This document shows, piece after piece, positions 51,549-58,772 of a stretch of DNA of 64,000 nucleotides. The stretch comes from Longimicrobium terrae. Its GTDB lineage: Bacteria > Gemmatimonadota > Gemmatimonadetes > Longimicrobiales > Longimicrobiaceae. Location: assembly GCF_014202995.1 (NCBI RefSeq), contig NZ_JACHIA010000003.1, forward strand, positions 372,001 to 436,000, read 5' to 3'. The notes beneath the pieces are model-generated. The model searched no databases and was not told the DNA's origin. It worked only from the letters and a program-made list of their open reading frames with translations. Within the stretch, counting starts at the first letter, position 1, and every line of letters begins with the position of its first letter. The position numbers and the translations under genes are program-made.

Positions 51549-51592
51549 CCGCCCCCGCGGCGCACCCTCAACCGGGGCGCCGCGGGGGCGGT
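51549..51592. terminator. Bidirectional hairpin terminator
   Basis: A 15-bp stem CCGCCCCCGCGGCGC/GCGCCGCGGGGGCGG with a 13-base loop, followed by TTCTG on the plus strand. It separates the GGDEF-like gene from the convergent zinc-ribbon gene. Confidence 0.7.
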
Positions 51593-51619
51593 TCTGCGTC
51601 CGGAGATGACGGACGAGGA

Positions 51620-52534
51620 TCAGGCGTGCAGCGTGCGCGCGGTGGTGACCACGGCGGTTTCCAGCGGCGGGCGCTGCGCGGGCGGGAACGCGGGAGGCGG
51701 CGTGGGAAGGGCGCGCAGCAGTTCCGCGTGGCGCACCTCGCGGAACTCGTACACGATCACCCCCTCGTTGGTGACTTCGGACACGATGCGCAGCCCGTCT
51801 TCCAGCGAGTTGAGCACCTTTTCCGCCCGGGGCAGCGACCAGCCGAGCGACGACGCCACCTCGGTGACGGTCAGCAGGCCGCCACGCTCGCCAGCCAGGC
51901 GAAGGACGTGCTGCTGCAGCGCCTGCACCAGCGCCTCGCGCCGGGCTTCGCGCTTCTTGCGGGCCGCGGAGTACAGGTAGGCCGCCCCGCCCCCGGCGAT
52001 CGCGGCCATGAAGAACGCCACGGGCTCCCCCTCCTCGATGGTGACCATCAGCATCAGCATGGAGAAGAGCGCCAGGATGATGGTGGGCCACAGGGTGAGC
52101 CCCGGCTCTCCCGCGGACGCGGGCAGGGCCGGCGTGGTGCTCTGCGCCGACGCCACGCTCCCGCTCAGAGCAGGCTGGCGCGGCACGGTGGCCAGCGCCT
52201 GCACCCGCTCGGCGTGGCGGCCCCAGTTTTCGCCGCAGCGCGGGCACCGGCGGTGGTTGTGGCGCATCAGGTAGAAGATGATGCCCGCAGCGCCCATGAA
52301 CGGGACCAGCGTGGCCGCCGTCAGCAGCAGCAGCACCGCCAGCGGGCCCGCCTGCGAAAAGTACGAAGCGCTCTGTCCCTGAAAGCCGCACCGGGGGCAG
52401 AGCGCGACCACTTCGGTCGGGCGGATCGCGGACGCGGGCACGCCGCGACCGTACGCCGGCGACACCGCGGCGCCGCAGTTTCCGCAGTGGGCGGCGCCTT
52501 CCGCCACTCCCGATCCACACTTCGAGCAGTACAT
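51620..52534 (-). CDS. Zinc-ribbon membrane protein with winged-helix tail
   Basis: A 304-residue protein with a zinc ribbon at the N-terminus (CSKCGSG, CGNCGAA: two CxxC, about 3-22), a second CxxC pair around CPRCGFQ and CPRCGENW (about 48 and 100), a hydrophobic segment between them (about 63-90) and two more at about 155-200. The C-terminal soluble part (about 215-280: LTVTEVASSLGWSLPRAEKVLNSLEDGL in pieces) looks like a winged helix. It may be a membrane-bound sensor or regulator. GGAGGAG before ATG 52534 is an excellent start. The gap to the next gene (52535-52874) holds a terminator only. Confidence 0.7.
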   Translation of the reverse strand: MYCSKCGSGVAEGAAHCGNCGAAVSPAYGRGVPASAIRPTEVVALCPRCGFQGQSASYFSQAGPLAVLLLLTAATLVPFMGAAGIIFYLMRHNHRRCPRCGENWGRHAERVQALATVPRQPALSGSVASAQSTTPALPASAGEPGLTLWPTIILALFSMLMLMVTIEEGEPVAFFMAAIAGGGAAYLYSAARKKREARREALVQALQQHVLRLAGERGGLLTVTEVASSLGWSLPRAEKVLNSLEDGLRIVSEVTNEGVIVYEFREVRHAELLRALPTPPPAFPPAQRPPLETAVVTTARTLHA

Positions 52535-52733
52535 CCTACTCCTCCATGCCGCGTCCGCGGCGCGTTTCGCTGGTCGACCCGTCGTCCCCGCCCCGCTGAT
52601 ACGTCGCGGAGCGCGACAAGTTTCATCCCGTGTGATGATTCGTATCCGAGGTTCGCTCCGGTGCTCGATGGACGGCGTTGAAGTCATCCATCCTCGACAC
52701 CGGACGCCATCATCCTTGGGACCATCATCATGA

Positions 52734-52769
52734 TAAAAAGACGCGGAACCGGCGCACCGGCCCCGCGCC
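52734..52769 (-). terminator. Intrinsic terminator of the M15 peptidase gene
   Basis: On the minus strand the stem GCGCGGGGCCGG/CCGGTTCCGCGT (12 bp with two G-T pairs) is followed by CTTTTTATC, a clear T-tract. It lies about 105 bases after the M15-type gene stop. Confidence 0.7.
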
Positions 52770-52874
52770 ATCAATCTATCCGCTACCGATCCGCTTCAGA
52801 AGATCCGATGTCCGTCACTCAACATCCACCGGAACGGCTATCCTGCCTCGGCGATCCGCCGATCCGCGCGACGG

Positions 52875-53903
52875 CTACCAGCGGGCCGTGTATCCGCGCG
52901 CGTCGATGTGGATGAACGGGCCGTGCGCGCCGTTGCCGTCGTACACGCCGGCACCGCCAATCAGCTCCGGATGGCGGTTCTCCACGCGGTCCACGGCGCG
53001 CAGCATCACCCGCACGTCGTCCGTGTCGCGGCGGCCGTCTCCGTTCAGGTCGTCGATGTACCCATCCTGGTCGTTGTCCACCCACACGTCGGATGCGTCG
53101 CCATACGTGTGGCGGCTCAGCCGCGCGCGTCCGCCCTCGCCCGGCCCGTTGTACGCGGGCGTACGGAAGCCGCTCATCACCGCCACGTGCTCGGCGCGCA
53201 CGCCCATGGCGTTCAGCTCCTGAATCACCAGTTCCAGCTTGTCGATCAGCCGCAGGTCCAGCGCCAGGTACTTGGGCCACACCGCGAACTGGTCCTTGGT
53301 GAGGAAGTTCCGCAGCCGGAAGTGCTCGCTGACGTACAGGTCCTGGTTTTCGCGCGTGACTTCGATGAAGCCCGCCGGTGGCGCGTACCGGTCGGTGCGG
53401 CCGTCGCTTTCCGTGGCGTACTCGCCGATGCGGTAGCCGTTCAGAACGCCGCCGCGCTTTTCGCTGAACGGCACGCGGGTGATGACGGACAGGTCGCCCA
53501 TTTCCTGGGCCCACGTGGCGCCGCGCAGGTGCAGCCGCCACACGCCGGCCGTGGACGGCGCGAACAGCCCGCCGTGCAGCGCGCCGCCCCCGCCCAGCAC
53601 GCGCACCTGCGTGCCGACCTGCGGCGCCCAGCTGTACGCCGCCTCCACCGGGTCCGCTTCGGCCCACTCCAGCGGCAGCTCCAGCCGGCGGTTGGGGTCC
53701 GTGACCACCGCGCGCAGCTTGCCGCTGCGGCCGAACGCGCCCGTGGCCAGCCGCACCGCCTCATCCCCGCGCGCGGCGGACGCAGGCGACGCGGCGGACC
53801 AGGTGAGCGGCGGCATGGCGCGGTTGGGCGCGTACATCGCCAGCGAGGTGCCGGCGAGCGCGACGGTGCAGACGGTGGCCAGAATGCGGCGGGTGCGGGG
53901 CAT
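52875..53903 (-). CDS. Exported M15-type peptidase with calcium-loop insert
   Basis: A 342-residue exported protein (signal or anchor at 5-25). After a beta-sandwich-like N-terminal region (about 45-150), the C-terminal domain (about 190-342) has the M15/VanX-like zinc-peptidase pattern: MSGFRTPAYN (about 243), SRHTYGDASDVWVD (H and D ligands, about 262-275) and a final GPFIHIDARG (His ligand, about 330). Between the second and third ligand blocks is DNDQDGYIDDLNGDGRRDTDD (in parts), two Asp-rich EF-hand/dockerin-like calcium loops. The domain presumably cleaves peptidoglycan stem peptides. CAAGGAG before ATG 53903 fixes the start. Confidence 0.8.
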   Translation of the reverse strand: MPRTRRILATVCTVALAGTSLAMYAPNRAMPPLTWSAASPASAARGDEAVRLATGAFGRSGKLRAVVTDPNRRLELPLEWAEADPVEAAYSWAPQVGTQVRVLGGGGALHGGLFAPSTAGVWRLHLRGATWAQEMGDLSVITRVPFSEKRGGVLNGYRIGEYATESDGRTDRYAPPAGFIEVTRENQDLYVSEHFRLRNFLTKDQFAVWPKYLALDLRLIDKLELVIQELNAMGVRAEHVAVMSGFRTPAYNGPGEGGRARLSRHTYGDASDVWVDNDQDGYIDDLNGDGRRDTDDVRVMLRAVDRVENRHPELIGGAGVYDGNGAHGPFIHIDARGYTARW

Positions 53904-54224
53904 GACGGCTCCTTGGGGGCTCCGCGGATGCGCGGAACGGATGGGCGTCCGGCGCCGCGGGGGGCCCGGAACTCGTTCCAGATCGATGTCGGGGGGCCGC
54001 TTTCGGGACGGGGCGGACGGAGGCCCGCGGGACGCGGTTCCGGCCGGCTGCCCGCGCCATGGCGGCGCGGGGTGAAAGCGGCGGATCAGGCACGCTGAAC
54101 ACGCGCGTTCCGGGGTGGCGAAACCGTCCGGCGGGCGTAGGTTGTGCTCTGTTCAGCGGATTGCACATGATACCGCGATTCGCGCGCGCTCGTCAAGCAA
54201 CTTCTCCTCTGCAACGGCTGCTTC
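53904..54224. other. Divergent intergenic region, no gene seen
   Basis: This 321-base gap separates the minus-strand M15-type gene from gpmI on the plus strand. It must hold both promoters. I see no repeat of families A to H, no RNA gene and no strong hairpin; the last 60 bases before gpmI are less GC-rich (TTGTGCTCTGTTCAG, TGCACATGATACCG). Confidence 0.55.
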
Positions 54225-55808
54225 ATGCCTGACACCGCCCCGCGCCCCCGCGTGTGCCTCGTCATCCTGGACGGATGGGGCCTTCGCGAACCCGCCGCCG
54301 ACAACGCCGTCACCGTCGCCCATGCGCCCACCTGGCGCTCGCTGTGGGAAGGCGGCACGCACCCCCGTGCCCGGCTGATCACGCACGGGCCCGCCGTGGG
54401 GCTTCCGGAGGGGCAGATGGGCAACTCCGAAGTCGGCCACCTGAACCTGGGCGCCGGACGCGTGGTGATGCAGTCGCTGCAGCGCATCACCTCGTCCATC
54501 CAGAGCGGCGAGTTCGCCAGCAACCCGGTGTTCGCCGAACTGCTGGCCGGGGTGCGCGAGCGCAACGGCACGCTGCACCTGATGGGGCTCATCGGCCCGG
54601 GCGGGGTGCACGCGGTGGACACGCACCTGCTGGCGCTGGTGGACCTTGCCCAGCAGCACCAGATCCCCCGGTGCCGCCTGCACGTGTTTCTGGACGGGCG
54701 CGACACCCCGCCCTCCTCCGCCCGCGACTACCTGACGGAGCTGTTCGGCCGCGCGGGCGGGGGCGACACCGTGCGCATCGCCACACTGATGGGGCGGTAC
54801 TGGGCGATGGACCGCGACCGGCGCTGGGAGCGCACCGAAAAGGCGTACCGCGCCATCGTCTACGGCCAGGGGCAGCCCGTGCACGATCCGCTTGCCGCCA
54901 TCGCCGCCGCGTATGAGGCGGGCGAAACGGACGAGTTCGTGGAGCCGCGCATCATGGTGGACGACGACGGCCAGCCGCTGGGCCTGCTGAAGGAGGGCGA
55001 CGGCGTCATCTTCTTCAACTTCCGCTCGGACCGCGCGCGGCAGCTTTCCCGCGCGCTGGCGGACGAGGCGTTCAACGGCTTCGACCGCGGGCCGGAGCGC
55101 CCGCGCGTGCACGTGGCCACCATGACGCAGTACGACGAGTCGTTCCCCCTCCCCACGGCCTTTCCGCCGCAGGAGCTGAACGACAAGCTGAGCGACGTGC
55201 TGGAAGCGCACGGCCTGGCCAGCTTTCGCACGGCGGAAACGGAGAAGTATCCGCACGTCACCTTCTTCTTCAACGGCGGGGTGGAAGAGCCGCCGCGGGG
55301 CGAGGACCGGCGCATGGTGCCGTCGCCCAAGGTGCCCACGTACGATCTGCAGCCGGAGATGAGCGAGCCCGACGTGGCCCGCGGGCTGGTGGAGGCGATC
55401 CGCGCGCAGACGTACGACGTGCTGGTGTGCAACTTCGCCAATCCCGACATGGTGGGGCACACGGGGGTGATGGAAGCCGCCGTGCGCGCGGTGGAGGCGG
55501 TAGACGAAGGGCTGGGGCAGGTGGTGCAGGCGTGCGCCGAGACGGGAACGACGCTGATCGTCACGGCGGACCACGGCAACTGCGAGCAGATGTGGGATCC
55601 CACCACCAACGGCCCGCACACCGCGCACACCACCAACCCGGTGGGCATCGTGCTGGTGGAGCCCGACGGCCGCCGCACCGCCGCCTCCCTGGCCGACGGC
55701 GCGCTGTGCGACGTGGCGCCCACGATCCTGGGCCTGATCGGCGTCCCGCAGCCGGCGGCGATGACGGGGCGGGATCTTAGGCGAGAAAGTGCGAAGGGAA
55801 GTGCGTGA
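54225..55808 (+). CDS. gpmI: 2,3-bisphosphoglycerate-independent phosphoglycerate mutase
   Basis: A 527-residue glycolytic enzyme that interconverts 3- and 2-phosphoglycerate with two Mn2+ ions. The alkaline-phosphatase-like metal site is shown by VILDGWG at the start (Asp17-type), the phospho-Ser in MGNSEVGHLNLGAG (about residue 66), NFRSDRARQ, NFANPDMVGHTG and TADHGNCE near the end. The length is normal. No strong Shine-Dalgarno precedes ATG 54225, but the protein begins where the family does. The last codons (GKGSA then TGA) run into a family-H octamer array, so the C-terminal few residues are repeat-encoded. Confidence 0.95.
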   Translation: MPDTAPRPRVCLVILDGWGLREPAADNAVTVAHAPTWRSLWEGGTHPRARLITHGPAVGLPEGQMGNSEVGHLNLGAGRVVMQSLQRITSSIQSGEFASNPVFAELLAGVRERNGTLHLMGLIGPGGVHAVDTHLLALVDLAQQHQIPRCRLHVFLDGRDTPPSSARDYLTELFGRAGGGDTVRIATLMGRYWAMDRDRRWERTEKAYRAIVYGQGQPVHDPLAAIAAAYEAGETDEFVEPRIMVDDDGQPLGLLKEGDGVIFFNFRSDRARQLSRALADEAFNGFDRGPERPRVHVATMTQYDESFPLPTAFPPQELNDKLSDVLEAHGLASFRTAETEKYPHVTFFFNGGVEEPPRGEDRRMVPSPKVPTYDLQPEMSEPDVARGLVEAIRAQTYDVLVCNFANPDMVGHTGVMEAAVRAVEAVDEGLGQVVQACAETGTTLIVTADHGNCEQMWDPTTNGPHTAHTTNPVGIVLVEPDGRRTAASLADGALCDVAPTILGLIGVPQPAAMTGRDLRRESAKGSA

Positions 55809-55836
55809 GTGCTGGGTGCGTTAGTGCGTGAGTGCG
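55800..55836 (+). repeat. Repeat family H, copy 3
   Basis: AGTGCGTG AGTGCTGG GTGCGTT AGTGCGTG AGTGCG starts inside the gpmI stop codon region (TGA at 55806-55808 lies in GCGTGAGT). It is almost identical to the arrays behind the tandem lipoprotein genes at 45796 and 46860, although those genes are unrelated. Confidence 0.7.
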
Positions 55837-55927
55837 AACAGAAGGGGGAAGTGCTCAGGGCCCGGTGCTCGGTACCAACTACTCAGCGATCAGTGGGGAT
55901 GTTGAGGTGTGGGGGGCGGAGTTCGCG

Positions 55928-56319
55928 GGCGGCCCCCACCCGGGCTCGTACTACTCGCCCACCCTCCCCCAAAAAAGACTGGGGGAGGGTTGTTGGGACG
56001 GACAGTTCGATGCGAGGCGGAGTACGGCGCAGCGCGGAATATCTGGAGCGAATAATCCGCCGATCCAAGAGCGGTAAGCACCGGCCAGACACGCTGACGC
56101 GCGTCGTTCGGCGCTTTAACAGCAATCCGGGATCGCCGGCACCGACGAGGGTGCAGTCCGCGCAGGCGGACTTCGTGTCTTTCGAGGCGCGGTTTCAACC
56201 GCCGGACCAGCGCCGGCCGCGCGCATCCCGTCCTCCGCCGCGCCGGAGCTGGGGTGTGCTCCCTCTCCCACATCTGTTCGTGGGAGAGGGTCGTCGTGCG
56301 CAGCACGCGGGGTGAGGGC
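55928..56319 (-). repeat. Composite repeat cluster 6 (B, E', A, D' read on the minus strand)
   Basis: The gene-free gap 55809-56458 contains, left to right on the plus strand, D (55928-55993, complete hairpin), an inverted and diverged A (56046-56123), E variant (56154-56206) and inverted B (56252-56319). Read from the other strand this is B, E', A, D', the order of the plus-strand clusters, so the whole cluster is one inverted copy. The terminator of rpmA lies just to its right. Confidence 0.75.
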
Positions 56320-56404
56320 CCCAGCCCGCCTCCGCACGATCCTCCGGCCCATCCACCCAGGCCACCCGTCCCATCCCCGAACGTCTCATCACGACCAAAA
56401 GGAA

Positions 56405-56434
56405 ACGCCCGCCCCGGCATGCCGGGGCGGGCGT
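56405..56434 (-). terminator. Intrinsic terminator of rplU-rpmA
   Basis: A perfect 14-bp stem ACGCCCGCCCCGGC/GCCGGGGCGGGCGT with a 2-base spacer; on the minus strand it is followed by TTTCCTTTTGG. It lies 25 bases after the rpmA stop. Confidence 0.8.
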
Positions 56435-56458
56435 CTGGTTCTTTCCAGGGAAAGAACG

Positions 56459-56749
56459 TCAGTCAGCGGCTTCGAGTTCCACAACCGACTCGATCGCGAA
56501 CGGCGTCACCGACACCGTCTTGCGCTTCTTGTCCTTGCGGCCGAACAGCACCTGTCCGTCAACCAGCGCGAACAGCGTGTCGTCGCTGCCGATGCCGACG
56601 TTGTCGCCGGGATGGAAGCGCGTGCCGCGCTGGCGGATCAGGATGTTCCCGGCCAGCACCTTTTCACCGCCGTACTTCTTGACGCCGAGCCGCTGCGCGT
56701 TCGAATCGCGCCCGTTGCGGGTCGAGCCGCCGCCCTTTTTATGTGCCAT
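56459..56749 (-). CDS. rpmA: Ribosomal protein bL27
   Basis: A 96-residue large-subunit ribosomal protein that reaches the peptidyl-transferase centre with its N-terminus. The sequence [29 protein letters not shown] (in pieces) is the family's invariant start; it needs no N-terminal cleavage, unlike bL27 of Firmicutes. [27 protein letters not shown] follows. The C-terminal extension ([16 protein letters not shown]) is acidic. It follows rplU by 11 bases, the usual rplU-rpmA unit, and has a GGGGGG ribosome-binding site. Confidence 0.97.
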   Translation of the reverse strand: MAHKKGGGSTRNGRDSNAQRLGVKKYGGEKVLAGNILIRQRGTRFHPGDNVGIGSDDTLFALVDGQVLFGRKDKKRKTVSVTPFAIESVVELEAAD

Positions 56750-56760
56750 GGCTGCCCCCC

Positions 56761-57075
56761 TTAGCCGAGGTTGATCTCGTTGACGCGCACCTCAGTGAAC
56801 TTCTGACGGTGGCCCTGCTTGCGACGGTAGTTCTTGCGACGCTTGTGCTTGAAGATGATGATCTTCTCGCCCTTGCCGTGGCGCACCACTTCGGCCGTCA
56901 CCGACGCACCGCTCACCGCGGGCGCGCCGATCTTGACCGAGTCGCCGTCGGCGCCCAGAAGGACATCTTCAAAGCGGAGCGTCTCGCCCGGTTCGTTGCC
57001 GATGGACGGAATGCGGAGCGTCTTGCCCGGCTCGGCCCGGAACTGCTTGCCGCCGGTGCGGATGATGGCGTACAT
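56761..57075 (-). CDS. rplU: Ribosomal protein bL21
   Basis: A 104-residue large-subunit protein that contacts 23S rRNA. Family landmarks are [20 protein letters not shown] at the start, [44 protein letters not shown] (in pieces) and the C-terminal [11 protein letters not shown] 57075 begins exactly at the conserved N-terminus, although 17 extra in-frame codons exist upstream. It precedes rpmA by 11 bases. The gene upstream is an unrelated lipoprotein gene that separates it from the RNase G gene. Confidence 0.97.
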   Translation of the reverse strand: MYAIIRTGGKQFRAEPGKTLRIPSIGNEPGETLRFEDVLLGADGDSVKIGAPAVSGASVTAEVVRHGKGEKIIIFKHKRRKNYRRKQGHRQKFTEVRVNEINLG

Positions 57076-57170
57076 GGTGATCGAACCCCGTTTCACGGAA
57101 ACCCGTGTGTTTTCCAAAAAGAACACAAGACGAGCAATATCGCCCGGAACGCCCGCCGTGTCAAGTGAAG

Positions 57171-57192
57171 GGCCCTCCGCGAACGGAGGGCC
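57171..57192 (-). terminator. Hairpin after the propeller lipoprotein gene
   Basis: A 9-bp stem GGCCCTCCG/CGGAGGGCC with a CGAA tetraloop, 7 bases after the stop; the following minus-strand bases CTTCACTTGA are only moderately T-rich. It may separate the lipoprotein message from rplU. Confidence 0.55.
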
Positions 57193-57198
57193 GCCTGC

Positions 57199-58590
57199 TC
57201 AGTACCCCGGTACCGCCACCGGCCGCAGCACCACGCCCGTTCCCGCCAGCGGAATCGTTCCCGCCTGGGGAGTGCCGGGGCGCAGCCAGCGCAGCTGGTT
57301 GTCGGTTCCCGTTCCCGTGTACGCCAGGTACACGATGCGCCCGTCCGGCGTCCACGTTCCCGCCCCGTCGGTCATGGTGCGGGTGGTGAGCCGCGCCACC
57401 GAACCCGACGACAGGTTGCGCACGTACAGCTCGGTGTCGCCCGTGACGTTGGACGAGTACGACAGCATGGTCCCCTCGGGGCTGAACGACGGCGTGATCT
57501 CGGCCGAGTTCGGGTTGCCCGTCAGCAGCGTGGGCGTGCTCCCCACGATCAGGTTGTAGATGTCGGCCGTGCCGCCGCCGGTGCTTACGTACGCCAGCCG
57601 GTTGTTGTCCGTGTTGGGGAACCACGCCGGGCCCGCGTCGGGCGAGGCTTCCAGCCCGAAGCCCACCGGGGTGGCGCGCGCCGCGCCCGTGCCGTTGGCG
57701 TTGGCGATCCAGATCTTGGCCGAGCCGGTCGGGTCCGCCGAGTACGCCAGCCGGGTGCCGTCCCGCGACAGCGCCGCGTCCGTTTCCGTCACCGACGGGG
57801 TGTTGGTCAGCCGCGTCTCGGTGCCGCCCAGCAGGGGCACCGAGTACAGCTCCGCGTTGCCGTTTCGGTAGCTTGTGAACACCACCAGCCCGCCGCCCAC
57901 CGCCGCGTCCAGGTCCTCGCCCGTGTTGGTGGTCAGGCGCGTGAGGTCATTGCCGTCCAGCGCCACGCGGTACACGTCGCGGTTGCCCGCCACCAGCCGG
58001 TCGAACACCACCACCGGGAGCAGTTCGGTCTGCAGGTACACCTTGAAGGTGAACGCCTGCACGCCGCCGTTGAGCGTGAATTTCCACTGCTTGGCGGACG
58101 ACGTCTGGTTCAGCGCCAGCACTTCCGGATAGTGATAGTAGGGCTGCTCCAGCCCCGATACCGGCATCGTTCCGTCCGGGTTGGCCACGTCCACCGAGCC
58201 CGTGCCCGTCGCCGTGGGGCCCGCGAAGAAGAAGACCCGGATCCCCGTCGTCGCCGTGCCGTCCGCCGTGCCCATGCGAAAGGGCATGAGGTTGGTGATG
58301 GTGGTGTTGAAGCTGGCCGTGTTCCCGGCGATGGTCAGGTTGCTGGCCGTCAGCCGCACCTTCTGGTTCTGCCCGCCGATGATGGCCTGCGCCGAGCCGC
58401 TGACCGGCGACACCGCGTCGCAGGTTACGCCGGAGGTGGCCACCTGCACGGTGCACGTCATGGCGGCCAGCGCCTCGTCGGGAACCGGAAACGTCGGCTT
58501 GGGCTTCGATTCCACCTCGGTGGGGCCGTCACCGCAGGCGGCGAGCGCCAAGAGACCCGCAATCGCGCCGCAGCGGCGCGCCCATGTCAT
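57199..58590 (-). CDS. PD40/TolB-like beta-propeller lipoprotein
   Basis: A 463-residue lipoprotein with lipobox LALAAC (about Cys19). After a spacer and a beta domain (about 40-200), the C-terminal 260 residues hold repeated WD40-like PD40 blades: RDGTRLAYSADPTGSAKIWIANANGTG, GPAWFPNTDNNRLAYVSTGG, SFSPEGTMLSYSSNVTGDTELYVRN, TWTPDGRIVYLAYTGTG (in pieces). Such TolB-like propellers bind proteins or substrates in the periplasm. The domain between (about 70-170) is Thr/Asn-rich. The gene lies inserted between the RNase G gene and rplU, which are adjacent in many bacteria. Confidence 0.83.
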   Translation of the reverse strand: MTWARRCGAIAGLLALAACGDGPTEVESKPKPTFPVPDEALAAMTCTVQVATSGVTCDAVSPVSGSAQAIIGGQNQKVRLTASNLTIAGNTASFNTTITNLMPFRMGTADGTATTGIRVFFFAGPTATGTGSVDVANPDGTMPVSGLEQPYYHYPEVLALNQTSSAKQWKFTLNGGVQAFTFKVYLQTELLPVVVFDRLVAGNRDVYRVALDGNDLTRLTTNTGEDLDAAVGGGLVVFTSYRNGNAELYSVPLLGGTETRLTNTPSVTETDAALSRDGTRLAYSADPTGSAKIWIANANGTGAARATPVGFGLEASPDAGPAWFPNTDNNRLAYVSTGGGTADIYNLIVGSTPTLLTGNPNSAEITPSFSPEGTMLSYSSNVTGDTELYVRNLSSGSVARLTTRTMTDGAGTWTPDGRIVYLAYTGTGTDNQLRWLRPGTPQAGTIPLAGTGVVLRPVAVPGY

Positions 58591-58772
58591 GGTTGCCACG
58601 GAAATCCTGGTATCGGAAGGGAAAGCGGACCGGAACGCCGCGAACGGAAGGTGGGACGCCGCGCCCGGCGGGGCGCGACTCCGCAATCTACAACAGAACT
58701 CTCCACAGCGGAATCCCCCGCAACGGTGCAGCCTGTTGCGGGGGAACGACTTAGCCGCTTGGGAGCGGACGC

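Noticed and set aside
57076-57126. A longer bL21 start upstream of ATG 57075.
   Set aside because: The extra 17 residues (FFLENTRVSVKRGSIT) are not part of the conserved protein; the family begins [11 protein letters not shown].
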